A stretch of DNA of 64,000 nucleotides from assembly GCA_041389525.1 (NCBI GenBank), contig JAWKRR010000005.1, positions 62,001-126,000 on the forward strand. The letters run 5' to 3'. Each line of letters starts with the position of its first letter. The first letter of the stretch is position 1. The stretch comes from JACKFB01 sp041389525. Lineage in GTDB: Bacteria > Myxococcota_A > UBA9042 > PHBI01 > JACKFB01. The position numbers were made by a program, and so were the translations under genes. Of the stretch, positions 18,457 through 26,642 are shown one piece after another. The notes beneath the pieces were generated by a model. That model was given only the letters and a program-made list of their open reading frames with translations. It had not been told where the DNA came from and did not search any database.

Positions 18457-18716
18457 GCGTGGCGTCCGGGGACGGGGTCGTGGCCGCCGGTGCACAAGGG
18501 CTGGCAGCGGGCGAGGCGACGGACGGTCAGCCAGGTGCCGCGCAAGAAGCCGTGGCTCGTGTAGGCGTCCACGGAGTACTCGGAGCAGCTCGGCACGAAG
18601 CGGCACGAGGGCGGCAGCAGCGGCGAGATCAACTTCCTATACGTCCCCAGCAGGAGGAGGGCGAGGCCCACGAGGGCGCGATCGACCGCGGCGAGAACGA
18701 GCCTTGTTCCCTTCAT
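18453..18716 (-). CDS. yidD: Membrane protein insertion efficiency factor YidD
   Basis: This small 87-residue membrane-associated protein helps YidC-dependent insertion. The family signature is present: LLGTYRKLISPLLPPSCRF, then PSCSEYSVDAYTSHGFLRG and CQPLCTGGHDPVP. The start (MKGTRLVLAAVDRALVG) lies inside rnpA by about 80 bases, a common arrangement for this pair. The stop overlaps the yidC GTG. Confidence 0.95.
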   Translation of the reverse strand: MKGTRLVLAAVDRALVGLALLLLGTYRKLISPLLPPSCRFVPSCSEYSVDAYTSHGFLRGTWLTVRRLARCQPLCTGGHDPVPGRHA

Positions 18717-19092
18717 GAGCAGGGGGAGCGGGGCTCTGGAAGTAGCCGGAGATGACATGGATGAACTCGTCCCGGACCGTGGCGTAGGCGAAGTCCTCGA
18801 TGCCGCGTTTGGCGATGACCACCACGTCGACGGCTCGGGGGTAGAGGTCCGGATGCTGCCGAAACACCTCGCGAACGAAGCGCTTGATCCGATTCCGCTC
18901 GACGGCTTTGCCGACCTTGCGCGACACCGTGATGCCGAGCCGCGTCTGCGCGGTGGCTCCCGGCTGGATGTAATAGATAAAGCGCCGCCCGTAGAGGCGA
19001 CGCCCGCGCTGCTGAACGTGGAGGAACTCGCGGCGCTTTCTGATGCGCCTGGCCGGCGGGAACTCGAAGGCTCCCCGGCACGAATCATCCAC
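18637..19092 (-). CDS. rnpA: Ribonuclease P protein component
   Basis: RnpA is the protein subunit of RNase P, which processes the 5' ends of tRNA precursors. Family features are PPARRIRKRREF near the start, the RNR motif (KAVERNRIKRFVREVFR) and VDVVVIAKRG. At 151 residues it is longer than usual (about 120) because of a basic, Pro/Arg-rich tail that coincides with the overlap with yidD. It follows rpmH by six bases. Confidence 0.95.
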   Translation of the reverse strand: MDDSCRGAFEFPPARRIRKRREFLHVQQRGRRLYGRRFIYYIQPGATAQTRLGITVSRKVGKAVERNRIKRFVREVFRQHPDLYPRAVDVVVIAKRGIEDFAYATVRDEFIHVISGYFQSPAPPAHEGNKARSRRGRSRPRGPRPPPAGDV

Positions 19093-19098
19093 GCTCGG

Positions 19099-19248
19099 CT
19101 ACTTCTTCGGGATCGCGACCACGAGGCGCTTGCGGCCCTTGCGGCGACGAGCCGCCAGGACCTTACGGCCTCCGGCAGACGAGGTCCGGCTGCGGAACCC
19201 GTGCTTGTTGAGGCGCTTACGATTACTAGGCTGGTATGTACGCTTCAC
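19099..19248 (-). CDS. rpmH: 50S ribosomal protein L34
   Basis: This very basic 49-residue protein starts at GTG 19248 (MKRTYQPSNRKRLNKHGF) and matches L34 along its length. A purine-rich AGAGG lies upstream. It is the first gene of the operon transcribed away from dnaA, the classic arrangement next to the chromosomal origin. Confidence 0.98.
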   Translation of the reverse strand: MKRTYQPSNRKRLNKHGFRSRTSSAGGRKVLAARRRKGRKRLVVAIPKK

Positions 19249-19314
19249 GAATGCCTCTTCCAGCGGAGTGGAAGTCCCGGCCCGCGGATTGGTTCCGGGG
19301 CGCGAGGGGCGCCG

Positions 19315-19344
19315 AAGGTAATCGCTCCCTCCGCGAAGTGTCAA
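19315..19344 (-). promoter_or_regulatory. Putative promoter of the rpmH-rnpA-yidD-yidC-jag operon
   Basis: On the minus strand a perfect TTGACA (19339-19344) is followed after 18 bases by TACCTT (19315-19320). The -10 is weak. The distance to the rpmH GTG is about 65 bases. Confidence 0.4.
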
Positions 19345-19450
19345 GGACATTCCTGGCGACATACGCCGCGCGCAAGTGCCCGAGAACACTGCATGATCCG
19401 AGCCATGGTCCGCGCGACCTCCGCGGCCCCCGATCCCGGCCCGACCGCGG

Positions 19451-19486
19451 GGTCACCGTTTCGTCATCGAAATCCAACGGTTGACC
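19451..19486. repeat. Imperfect inverted repeat upstream of dnaA
   Basis: GGTCACCGTT at 19451-19460 pairs with AACGGTTGACC at 19476-19486 with a single bulged T and a 15-base loop. The right arm contains TTGACC, which could act as a -35 element, so this could be an operator or simply a hairpin. Confidence 0.35.
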
Positions 19487-19825
19487 TAGGGCAGTTCCAT
19501 CGAGCGTCCGACGCCCCTTGCCGACCTCCGCGGAGGTCTGCTACCCAGGGTCCGGTGTCCGCGACGTGGCGCAGGGGCTCACCTCTTTTAAAGAAAGGGG
19601 CGTGCAACCGACGACGCGCTGTGGACGTCGCATTCACTCCTCGCGATGCCGGTCAGTGTCTGCTGCTGGCGTCGTGTCATCACCGGTGACGACTGCAGTC
19701 CTCGCGCCCCCGCCGCGGGGCGACGTTGCGGTCGTGTGCGTACTCTCCGCCCCCGGAGAGGCGGCCGGCGTCGTGTTGTCTCCAAACACCCCCCTCCACT
19801 CGCACCACGCGCAGAGGCCAACCCC

Positions 19826-21172
19826 TTGGATCTGTGGGATAAAACTGTCACTGCGCTCCGGGACGTCGTGAAGCCGTATGACTTCATGCACTGGATTCGC
19901 CCGGTGAACTGCGAGGCCATCGACACGGAGACGCACAAGATCGTGCTGTCCGTACCTGATGATTCGCATGGTCGCTGGCTCGAAGAGCACTTCCTCACCG
20001 ACATCCGGAACACCCTGCGCGAGCTGAGCGAGTCGGAGTACGACGTCCGCTTCGAGTGCGTCGCCGAGGCCACGCCCGCGCCGAAACCTCCGGCGGAGGA
20101 GCGCGCGGCCGAGGCCGGTGCGCCCGCGCGATCGGGGGTGGCCCCGGGCCAGCCCGATCTGGTGGCGCGGTACACCTTCGCGAACTTCGTCGACGGGCCC
20201 AACAGCCGCTTCGCCCTCACGGCGGCGCAGGCCGTCGCCGAGAGCCCGGGCGTCCGCTACAACCCGATGTGCATCTACGGTGGCGTGGGCCTGGGCAAGA
20301 CGCACCTCTTGCACGCGGTCGGCCACGCGGTGCTCGAGGCCAACCCTGCGGCGCGCGTGCTCTACGTGACGTCCGAGCGCTTCGTGAACGATCTCATCGG
20401 GGCCATCCGCACCAATGAGATGGACGCGTTCCGCCGCCGCTACCGCGATGAGTGCGACGTGCTGCTCATCGACGACATCCAGTTCATGGCCGGCAAGGAC
20501 CGCACGCAGGAGGAGTTCTTCCACCTGTTCAACACCTTGCACTCGTCTCACAAGCAGATCGTGATGACGAGCGACGCGCTGCCCCAGGCGATCCCGAACA
20601 TGGAGGAGCGGCTGAAGTCGCGTCTTCAGTGGGGGCTCATCGCCGACATCAAGCCCCCGGGCTTTGAGACGCGCGTGGCGATCCTGAAAGGGAAGGCCGA
20701 GGCCGACGGCGTGCCCCTCGACGACGACGTGGCGATGCTGCTGGCGCGCCACATCTCGCGGAACGTGCGCGAGCTCGAGGGCGCGCTGATGCGTCTGGAG
20801 GCCAACGCGCGCCTGCTGGGCCAGCGCATCACCGTCGAGATGACCCAGTCGGTGCTCGGCGATCTGGTCGAGGCGGTTCAGCGGCAGGTCTCGCCCGACA
20901 CCATCGTGAAGGCGGTGTCCCACGCGTTTCAGATCCCGCTGGCCTCGCTCAAGGGGCCTCGCCGCCACCGCCACGTCACCGTGCCCCGCCAGGTGGCCAT
21001 GTTCCTGATCCGCGAGCTCACCGACGCCAGCTTGCCGCACATCGGCTCGCTCTTCGGCGGCCGCGACCACACCACGGTCATCAACGCGCTAAAGCGTGTC
21101 GAGTCCCTGCGCGAGGCCGACCCCGACCTGCGCGAGCAGATCGACCGACTGCGCGTCGAGTTGACGCACTAG
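19826..21172 (+). CDS. dnaA: Chromosomal replication initiator DnaA
   Basis: DnaA binds DnaA boxes, melts oriC and loads the helicase. The 448-residue protein has domain I (LWDKTVTALRDVVKPYDF), a Pro/Ala linker (about 82-110), and an AAA+ core with Walker A GGVGLGKTH (152-160) and Walker B LLIDDIQF (213-220). The C-terminal DNA-binding domain carries GGRDHTTV. Start TTG 19826 is chosen because domain I begins there and an AGAGG lies just upstream; upstream in-frame GTG 19736 would add a non-homologous basic stretch. The divergent rpmH operon on one side and dnaN-recF on the other place this at the origin. Confidence 0.95.
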   Translation: MDLWDKTVTALRDVVKPYDFMHWIRPVNCEAIDTETHKIVLSVPDDSHGRWLEEHFLTDIRNTLRELSESEYDVRFECVAEATPAPKPPAEERAAEAGAPARSGVAPGQPDLVARYTFANFVDGPNSRFALTAAQAVAESPGVRYNPMCIYGGVGLGKTHLLHAVGHAVLEANPAARVLYVTSERFVNDLIGAIRTNEMDAFRRRYRDECDVLLIDDIQFMAGKDRTQEEFFHLFNTLHSSHKQIVMTSDALPQAIPNMEERLKSRLQWGLIADIKPPGFETRVAILKGKAEADGVPLDDDVAMLLARHISRNVRELEGALMRLEANARLLGQRITVEMTQSVLGDLVEAVQRQVSPDTIVKAVSHAFQIPLASLKGPRRHRHVTVPRQVAMFLIRELTDASLPHIGSLFGGRDHTTVINALKRVESLREADPDLREQIDRLRVELTH

Positions 21173-21329
21173 AGACCCGATCAAGAGAGCGGACCGAGCG
21201 AGTGCTTGGCCCCGTGGTGCATGGCAGGACGCAGCGAGGAGTCGTGCTGTAGCACGGCGACGAGGTGCAACGCCGCCATGCGCCGCGCGGCCAAGCAGGC
21301 GCGACGGGAGGTGTATTGATCGGGTCTCT
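21171..21329. repeat. 159-bp nested inverted repeat directly after dnaA
   Basis: The outer arms, AGAGACCCGATCAA (21171-21184) and TTGATCGGGTCTCT (21316-21329), are a perfect 14-bp inverted repeat; the left arm starts inside the dnaA stop codon. Inside, 21203-21225 pairs with 21275-21297 as a 23-bp stem with one mismatch and two G-U type pairs (TGCTTGGCC with GGCCAAGCA at its base). At the centre GTCGTGCT (21241-21248) faces AGCACGGC (21251-21258). It could be a structured RNA, a terminator/insulator, a cruciform-forming origin element or a MITE-like insertion; no target-site duplication was seen. Confidence 0.65.
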
Positions 21330-21419
21330 GGCAGAGGCTCGACTCGCCCATGAAAAGCCAGCCCGCGACCCGGTCCCCCGAGTCGTCGGGCCGCGCTGCG
21401 TTCGGCCCCCGATGCTCCG

Positions 21420-21680
21420 ATTCGCCAGCAATATCCACAGTGTTTTAGCGATCCACAGGCTGTGGGGAAAAGCCCGTGGATCCCCTGTGCGCGACCCCGT
21501 GGATCACGGTGGATAGTCTGGGCTCGCAAAACCGTCCCCACGGGATCCACGAGATGCTCCCCACGCTATCCACGGCCGCGACGCGGCGCGTCGTCGTCAG
21601 ATCTCACGGGGTTCGACAGGCTGTCCACAACATCCCCAGGCCCTACTTTCCCGACAATCTCCCCTCTGTTATACGGGGCT
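21420..21680. other. Probable chromosomal replication origin (oriC)
   Basis: The dnaA-dnaN gap holds a dense cluster of DnaA-box-like 9-mers related to TTATCCACA. ATATCCACA at 21431-21439 has one mismatch. CGATCCACA (21449-21457), CTATCCACG (21566-21574) and CTGTCCACA (21621-21629) have two. In inverted orientation TGTGGGGAA (21461-21469), CGTGGATCA (21498-21506) and GGTGGATAG (21508-21516) also have two. A less GC-rich stretch (about 21640-21700) next to the last box is a candidate unwinding element. Context (rpmH/dnaA/dnaN/recF) supports the call. Confidence 0.75.
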
Positions 21681-21681
21681 A

Positions 21682-21699
21682 CTCTCTTCTAAAAGAGAG
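21682..21699. repeat. Small inverted repeat upstream of dnaN
   Basis: CTCTCTT (21682-21688) and AAGAGAG (21693-21699) form a 7-bp stem with a 4-base loop, 29 bases before the dnaN ATG. It could be a regulatory hairpin in the dnaN leader or part of the A/T-rich unwinding region. Confidence 0.4.
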
Positions 21700-21727
21700 C
21701 CTTCACCGCACCGAGGACCCATCTCCC

Positions 21728-22861
21728 ATGCCGATACTCGAGCTGGAGATCGACCGCGCGACCTTCCTGGCGACGCTCTACAAAGCGCAGGGCGTCGTCG
21801 ACAAGAAGAGCACCGCCAACGTCTTGAGCCAGATCCTGTTCGAGCCTACGGGCGACGGACACCTACGGATCACAGGCACCGACTACGACGTGGTGCTCCA
21901 GGCCGTCGTCCCGGCCGAGATCATCCAATCCGGCCTTGCCTGCATCAACGGCAAGAGCCTCTTCGACGTCGTGAAGAGCCTGGACGCGCCGCGCATCCAC
22001 CTCCGCACGCTCGAAAACCACTGGGTCGAGCTGACGGCGGGGCGCAGCCGCTTCAAGCTCGCCGGCATCAACCCCGACGAGTTCCCCGACGTCACGACGC
22101 CCGACGCGGTGCAGTGGCTGGGGATCCCGCGCGGCACCTTCAAAGATCTCGTCGAGAAGACGGCGTTCTCGGTCTCCGACGACGAGACCCGGATGAACCT
22201 CAACGGCGTCTTCTTCAAGACCGAGCCGGGTCAGGGCGATCTCACCCGCCTGGTGATGGTCTCGACCGACGGCCACCGGCTGTCGAAGGTGGACACCGAG
22301 ATCGAGGTCCGCGCCTCGGGATCGCGCAGCAACCAGGCCATCGTCCACAAGAAGGGCGTGCAGGAAGTCCGGCGTTTGCTCGACGACCAGGGCCAGACCA
22401 TCGAGGTCGGTTTCGCGCCGGGCTTCGTGCTCTTCCGGTCGGAGGGCACCACGTTCACGGTGCGCCAGATCGAGGACACCTACCCGGACTACGAGCGCGT
22501 CATCCCGCCGAGCTCGCCTGTGCGGGTCGAGGTCGTGCGACAGCGCCTCATCCAGGCCATTCGCCGCATCGCCACGCTGATCAGCTCGAAGACCTACGTG
22601 GTCAAGATGGAGCTGTCGGCCGGCCGCGTCGCCTTCACCACGTCGAACCCCGACTACGGCGAGGGTCGCGACGAGGTCGACGTCGAGTACGAAGGCGAGG
22701 GCCTGGTCATCGGCTACAACTACATCTACCTGCTCGACGTGCTGAACGTGCTCAAGGGCGAGACCGTGGTCCTGGAGTGCTCCGACGCATTCAGCCCGAC
22801 CATCGTGACCTCGCCCGAAGAGGCTGGCGCGCTCTTCGTCGTCATGCCGATGCGCATCTGA
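21728..22861 (+). CDS. dnaN: DNA polymerase III beta subunit (sliding clamp)
   Basis: The clamp encircles DNA and tethers polymerase III. The 377-residue protein begins with LELEIDRATFLATLYKAQGV, ends with the family-typical VMPMRI and contains the three-fold repeated clamp domains (for example FALAGINPDEFPD-like FKLAGINPDEFPD in the middle). Start ATG 21728 matches the family start; a purine-rich GAGGA lies ten bases upstream. It lies between oriC and recF. Confidence 0.97.
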   Translation: MPILELEIDRATFLATLYKAQGVVDKKSTANVLSQILFEPTGDGHLRITGTDYDVVLQAVVPAEIIQSGLACINGKSLFDVVKSLDAPRIHLRTLENHWVELTAGRSRFKLAGINPDEFPDVTTPDAVQWLGIPRGTFKDLVEKTAFSVSDDETRMNLNGVFFKTEPGQGDLTRLVMVSTDGHRLSKVDTEIEVRASGSRSNQAIVHKKGVQEVRRLLDDQGQTIEVGFAPGFVLFRSEGTTFTVRQIEDTYPDYERVIPPSSPVRVEVVRQRLIQAIRRIATLISSKTYVVKMELSAGRVAFTTSNPDYGEGRDEVDVEYEGEGLVIGYNYIYLLDVLNVLKGETVVLECSDAFSPTIVTSPEEAGALFVVMPMRI

Positions 22862-22880
22862 GCGGAGCACCCGCACCCGT

Positions 22881-23993
22881 TTGCAGCTCATCTCACTAGA
22901 AGCCGAGAACCTGCGGAACTTGGCGCCGTTGAAGCTGGCGCCGCATCCGCGCTTCAACGTGTTCGAGGGCGACAACGGCCAGGGCAAGACGAACGTCCTC
23001 GAGGCGATCTACTTGCTGGCGACCCTGCGCAGTTTTCGTGAGGCGCGGACTCGCAATCTGGTGCGTTGGGGCGAGTCCGACGCGTGGGTGCGCGGCGAGA
23101 TCCTGAGGCGCGAGGTCCAGCGCAAGATGGGCGTGGAGCTCGCAAAGACCGGCAAGCGCGCCGCCATCGACGGGCGGGTGGTCGATCGGCTGTCGGAGTA
23201 TTTCGGTCACCTCCACGTGGTCGTCTTCGGGCCGGAAGATCTCGTGCTGACCAAGGGATCGCCGGTCTTTCGGCGGCGCTTTCTCGACCGCGCCATCTTC
23301 AACCTGCACCCGGCCTACCTCGACGAGATGCGGGCCTTCATGACGGCGCTGAAGCATCGAAACGAGCTGCTGCGGGCGTCGGCAGGTCGCTCGGTGGACC
23401 GGGCCGTGCTCGCGAGCTTCGACGAGGAGCTGGTGCGCCGTGGCGGCCGGGTGCTGTGGCGGCGCCACGGGTTCTGCCGCGACTTTCTGCCAGTCGTCAC
23501 CAGCGTTTTTGACGAGGTGACCGCCGGCGCGCACGCCATCGGGATGATCTACGAGAGCCTGCCAGGCCTCGACGCCGTGACCGACGAGCGCGAGGCGACG
23601 GACCTCTACCGCGAGCGGCTGATCGAGACCGTCGCGAGCGATCTTCGCCAGCGCCGCACGACCCAGGGCCCGCACGCCGACGACCTCGCCTTCACCCTCG
23701 ACGGTCACCCGGCCCGGATCCACGCCAGCCAGGGCCAGCACCGCGCGATGGCACTGGCCCTGAAGATCGCCGAGCTGCAGCTGGCCGATGTCGTCTTGGG
23801 TGGGCCGCCGCTGCTGCTGCTCGACGACGTGTCCAGCGAGCTGGATCGCGGGCGCAACGCCCAGCTGATGGCCCACCTCGGGCGCTTCGCGGGGCAGATC
23901 TTCGTGTCGACGACGGACCGCCAGTGGATCGCGGTCGACGGCGAGACCCAGGTCTTTCGCGTCGAGGCGGGGCGGGTGACGCCGGAAGGCTGA
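22881..23993 (+). CDS. recF: DNA replication and repair protein RecF
   Basis: RecF is an SMC-like ATPase that helps load RecA at gapped DNA. The 370-residue protein has Walker A GDNGQGKTN near residues 30-38, the signature-like SQGQHRAMALALKIAE and Walker B PLLLLDDVSSELD. It starts at TTG 22881, giving MQLISLEAENLRNL, the usual RecF N-terminus; a weak GGAG lies upstream. It is 19 bases after dnaN and probably cotranscribed. Confidence 0.95.
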   Translation: MQLISLEAENLRNLAPLKLAPHPRFNVFEGDNGQGKTNVLEAIYLLATLRSFREARTRNLVRWGESDAWVRGEILRREVQRKMGVELAKTGKRAAIDGRVVDRLSEYFGHLHVVVFGPEDLVLTKGSPVFRRRFLDRAIFNLHPAYLDEMRAFMTALKHRNELLRASAGRSVDRAVLASFDEELVRRGGRVLWRRHGFCRDFLPVVTSVFDEVTAGAHAIGMIYESLPGLDAVTDEREATDLYRERLIETVASDLRQRRTTQGPHADDLAFTLDGHPARIHASQGQHRAMALALKIAELQLADVVLGGPPLLLLDDVSSELDRGRNAQLMAHLGRFAGQIFVSTTDRQWIAVDGETQVFRVEAGRVTPEG

Positions 23994-24062
23994 GCGGTTC
24001 GCGTGACCCCGATCGGGTCCGGCAGTAAGGTGGCGCCGCCAAAGGCGCCGAGGAGGCACGGG

Positions 24063-25343
24063 ATGGAGCGATTTGTCATCGAGGGCGGCAAGGCGCTGAA
24101 GGGCTCAGTGCGGCCCAGCGGCTCGAAAAACGAGGCGCTGCCTGTGCTAGCGGCCTGTCTTCTGAGCGCCGAGCCCATCATCCTGAAGAACGTGCCCGAC
24201 ATCGCCGACGTGCGCGTGATGCTCGAGGTCTTGGCGACCCTGGGAACCGAGGTCGAGCGCTTGGCCCCCGACACGTGGCGGCTGACGACGCCCAAGGTGA
24301 CGACGCCTACGCTGGACGCGGCGCTCTGCACGCGGATCCGCGCGTCGATCCTGTTCGCGGGGCCGATGCTGGCGCGGCTGGGTCGCGTGGAGCTGCCGCC
24401 GCCCGGCGGTGACGTCATCGGCCGCCGCCGCGTCGACACGCACTTCATGGGGCTCGAGGCCCTGGGCGGGCGATTCGAGGCCGGCGACCGCTACGTCCTC
24501 GTCGGTGAGAGCCTGCAAGGGACCGAGATCTTCCTCGACGAGCAGTCGGTCACCGCGACCGAGAACATCGTGATGGCCGCAGCGCTCGCCCGCGGAACCA
24601 CGACGATCCTCAACGCCGCGAGCGAGCCGCACGTCCAGGGCCTGTGCCGGATGTTGGTGAGCATGGGCGCCGAGATCAGCGGCATCGGCACCAACACCCT
24701 GCGCGTGACCGGCGCGCGGCGGCTGCACGGCACCACCCACACCATCGGGCCCGACTACCTCGAGATCGGCAGCTTCATCGGGCTGGCGGCCGTCACGAAC
24801 TCCGACGTCACCATCACCGACGTGCGCCCCGACGAGCTGCGCATGATCCTGCACACGTTCGAGCGCCTGGGCGTGAAGCTCGAGGTCGGCGAGAGCACCG
24901 TGCGCGTCGCCCCCGGGCAGTCGCTGAAAGTCCGGCGCGACCTGCACGGCGCCATCCCACGCATCGACGACGCGCCCTGGCCGCAGTTCCCGACCGACCT
25001 GATGTCCATCGTCATCACGGTGGCGACTCAGTGCGACGGGACCGTGCTCTTCTTCGAGAAGATGTTCGAAGGGCGCATGTTTTTCACCGACAGCCTCATC
25101 GCCATGGGCGCCAGCATCATCCTGTGCGACCCGCACCGCGTGGTGGTCGTCGGGCCGTCGCAGCTCTACGGGACGCAGCTCGAGAGCCCCGACGTGCGCG
25201 CCGGCATGGCGCTGCTCATCGCGAGCCTCGCGGCGAAGGGCACGTCGACGATCTACAACATCCGCCAGATCGACCGCGGCTATGAGCGGGTCGACGAGAA
25301 GCTGCGGGCCCTGGGCGCGGACATCCGGCGCGAGACGGCCTGA
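24063..25343 (+). CDS. murA: UDP-N-acetylglucosamine 1-carboxyvinyltransferase MurA (Asp-type active site)
   Basis: MurA transfers enolpyruvate from PEP to UDP-GlcNAc, the first committed step of peptidoglycan synthesis. The 426-residue protein has the usual landmarks: SGSKNEALP, RASILFAGPMLARLG and the substrate-binding RRRVDTHF. The active-site loop reads PPGGD with D117 (GAC, 24411-24413) where most MurA enzymes have Cys (PGGC, C115 in E. coli). Asp at this position is known in mycobacteria and chlamydiae and confers intrinsic fosfomycin insensitivity. Start ATG 24063 has AGGAGG six bases upstream. It lies 69 bases after recF and 5 before proB. Confidence 0.95.
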   Translation: MERFVIEGGKALKGSVRPSGSKNEALPVLAACLLSAEPIILKNVPDIADVRVMLEVLATLGTEVERLAPDTWRLTTPKVTTPTLDAALCTRIRASILFAGPMLARLGRVELPPPGGDVIGRRRVDTHFMGLEALGGRFEAGDRYVLVGESLQGTEIFLDEQSVTATENIVMAAALARGTTTILNAASEPHVQGLCRMLVSMGAEISGIGTNTLRVTGARRLHGTTHTIGPDYLEIGSFIGLAAVTNSDVTITDVRPDELRMILHTFERLGVKLEVGESTVRVAPGQSLKVRRDLHGAIPRIDDAPWPQFPTDLMSIVITVATQCDGTVLFFEKMFEGRMFFTDSLIAMGASIILCDPHRVVVVGPSQLYGTQLESPDVRAGMALLIASLAAKGTSTIYNIRQIDRGYERVDEKLRALGADIRRETA

Positions 25344-25348
25344 TCGCG

Positions 25349-26488
25349 GTGGGTACTCCGGCAGCCACCTCCGGCGGCGCGGCGGACGATCGGCGGGAGC
25401 TGGGCCCGATCCGGCGCATCGTGGTCAAGCTCGGCAGCGCCCTCGTCGTGTCGGACGCCCTGGACCGCCTCATCGACGAGATGCAGGGCGTGCGGGCCTC
25501 GGGCGTGGAGGTCGTCGTGGTCACCAGCGGCGCGGTCGCGGCGGGGATGGCCCGGCTCGGCTTGGCCGCGCGTCCCGGGGTGCTCGCCCAGGTGCAGGCC
25601 CTGGCGGCCTTGGGCCAAGCGGCGCTTATGGCGCAGTACAACGCGGGCTTCGGGCGCTACGGCGTCGCCTGCGCCCAGATCCTGCTGACCCACGAAGATC
25701 TCAGCCACCGCGGGCATTTTCTGAACATCCGCCACGCCATGGAGGCCGCGCTGGCCATGGGGCTGGTGCCGGTGGTCAACGAGAACGACACCGTGGCCAC
25801 CGAAGAGCTGCGCTTCGGTGACAACGACCGCCTCGCCGCGGCCATCGCGTCGGTGGTGGGCGCGGATCTGGTGGTGCTGCTGAGCGACGTCGACGCGCTC
25901 TACGACAAGGACCCGCGCACCGACCCCGCCGCGACGCCCGTGCGCGAGGTCCCGCGCATCGACGCGCGGATTCGGGACATGGCGGGGGCGCCGACCAGCG
26001 CGGTGGGCACCGGCGGGATGACCTCGAAGGTGGCGGCGGCGGAGCTGGCGGTCGAGGCGGGGATCCCGCTCATCGTGGCGCCCGGTGCGGAGCCGGGCGT
26101 CTTGGCGCGGGTCCTGCGCGGCGAGCTCGTCGGCACCCGCTTCGCCGCGACCCCGCGGCCCGTCGGCAATCGCCGCCACTGGATCCGCTTCTTGAGCAAG
26201 GTGCGCGGCGCGCTGCACGTGGACGCTGGCGCCGCGGTGGCGCTGCAGACCCGTGGCGGAAGCCTGCTGGCCGTGGGCGTGACCCGGGTCGAGGGTCACT
26301 TTTCGCGAGGCGACGCCGTGCGAATCGTCGATCCGGAGGGGCGCGAGCTGGCCCGCGGCCTCAGCGGCTACGACAGCGAGACCGCCCAGGCCCTGGTCGG
26401 CCGGCACAGCCACGAGATGGCGGGCGTGCTCGCGGGCGCCGCTCCGGAGCCGCTGGTGCACCGCGATGACCTGCAGCTCAACCGCTGA
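25349..26488 (+). CDS. proB: Glutamate 5-kinase with PUA domain
   Basis: ProB phosphorylates glutamate, the first step of proline synthesis. The 379-residue protein carries the amino-acid kinase fold (IVVKLGSALV, VTSGAVAAGMARLG, VVNENDTVATEELRFGDND, LLSDVDALYDKDPR, GTGGMTSKVAAAELA) over residues 20-265 and a C-terminal PUA domain (about 285-375) seen in many bacterial ProB proteins. Start GTG 25349 lies five bases after the murA stop. proA is not adjacent, so coupling to murA is more likely an operon convenience than a pathway. Confidence 0.93.
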   Translation: MGTPAATSGGAADDRRELGPIRRIVVKLGSALVVSDALDRLIDEMQGVRASGVEVVVVTSGAVAAGMARLGLAARPGVLAQVQALAALGQAALMAQYNAGFGRYGVACAQILLTHEDLSHRGHFLNIRHAMEAALAMGLVPVVNENDTVATEELRFGDNDRLAAAIASVVGADLVVLLSDVDALYDKDPRTDPAATPVREVPRIDARIRDMAGAPTSAVGTGGMTSKVAAAELAVEAGIPLIVAPGAEPGVLARVLRGELVGTRFAATPRPVGNRRHWIRFLSKVRGALHVDAGAAVALQTRGGSLLAVGVTRVEGHFSRGDAVRIVDPEGRELARGLSGYDSETAQALVGRHSHEMAGVLAGAAPEPLVHRDDLQLNR

Positions 26489-26581
26489 ATCGCCGAGCGT
26501 GGCAGGGCGCCTCCGCGGGAATCGCGGCGCCCCGCGGCGGGTTGGATGCGCCGTCGCCGTCACGTGCTGCAGACGCTGTCG

Positions 26582-26609
26582 TTGACAGCGCTAGGGCGCA
26601 CACTAGTAT
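26582..26609 (+). promoter_or_regulatory. Strong sigma-70-type promoter of the parvulin lipoprotein gene
   Basis: Perfect TTGACA (26582-26587), a 16-base spacer and TAGTAT (26604-26609) lie about 33 bases before the ATG, which has AGGAG upstream. This is the best promoter match in the window. Confidence 0.6.
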
Positions 26610-26642
26610 GTCGCGGCCACGTTTGGGCTCCGAGGAGTAGAC

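Larger units (their letters stand above)
19249..19825. other. Intergenic region between rpmH and dnaA
   Basis: This 577-base gap separates the divergent rpmH and dnaA genes. It contains a probable rpmH promoter (19315-19344), an imperfect inverted repeat (19451-19460 with 19476-19486) and a TTTTAAAG patch near 19588. No open frame here resembles a known protein and no strong DnaA box (TTATCCACA) was seen. The dnaA promoter must lie here but could not be pinned down. Confidence 0.6.

Noticed and set aside
18457..18606. Upstream extension of yidC to 18606
   Set aside because: It would read through yidD in another frame and adds an Arg/Pro-rich segment unlike YidC; GTG 18456 gives a GTGA overlap.
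19249..19825. Small gene between rpmH and dnaA
   Set aside because: Short frames lack ribosome-binding sites or homology and overlap the dnaA start.
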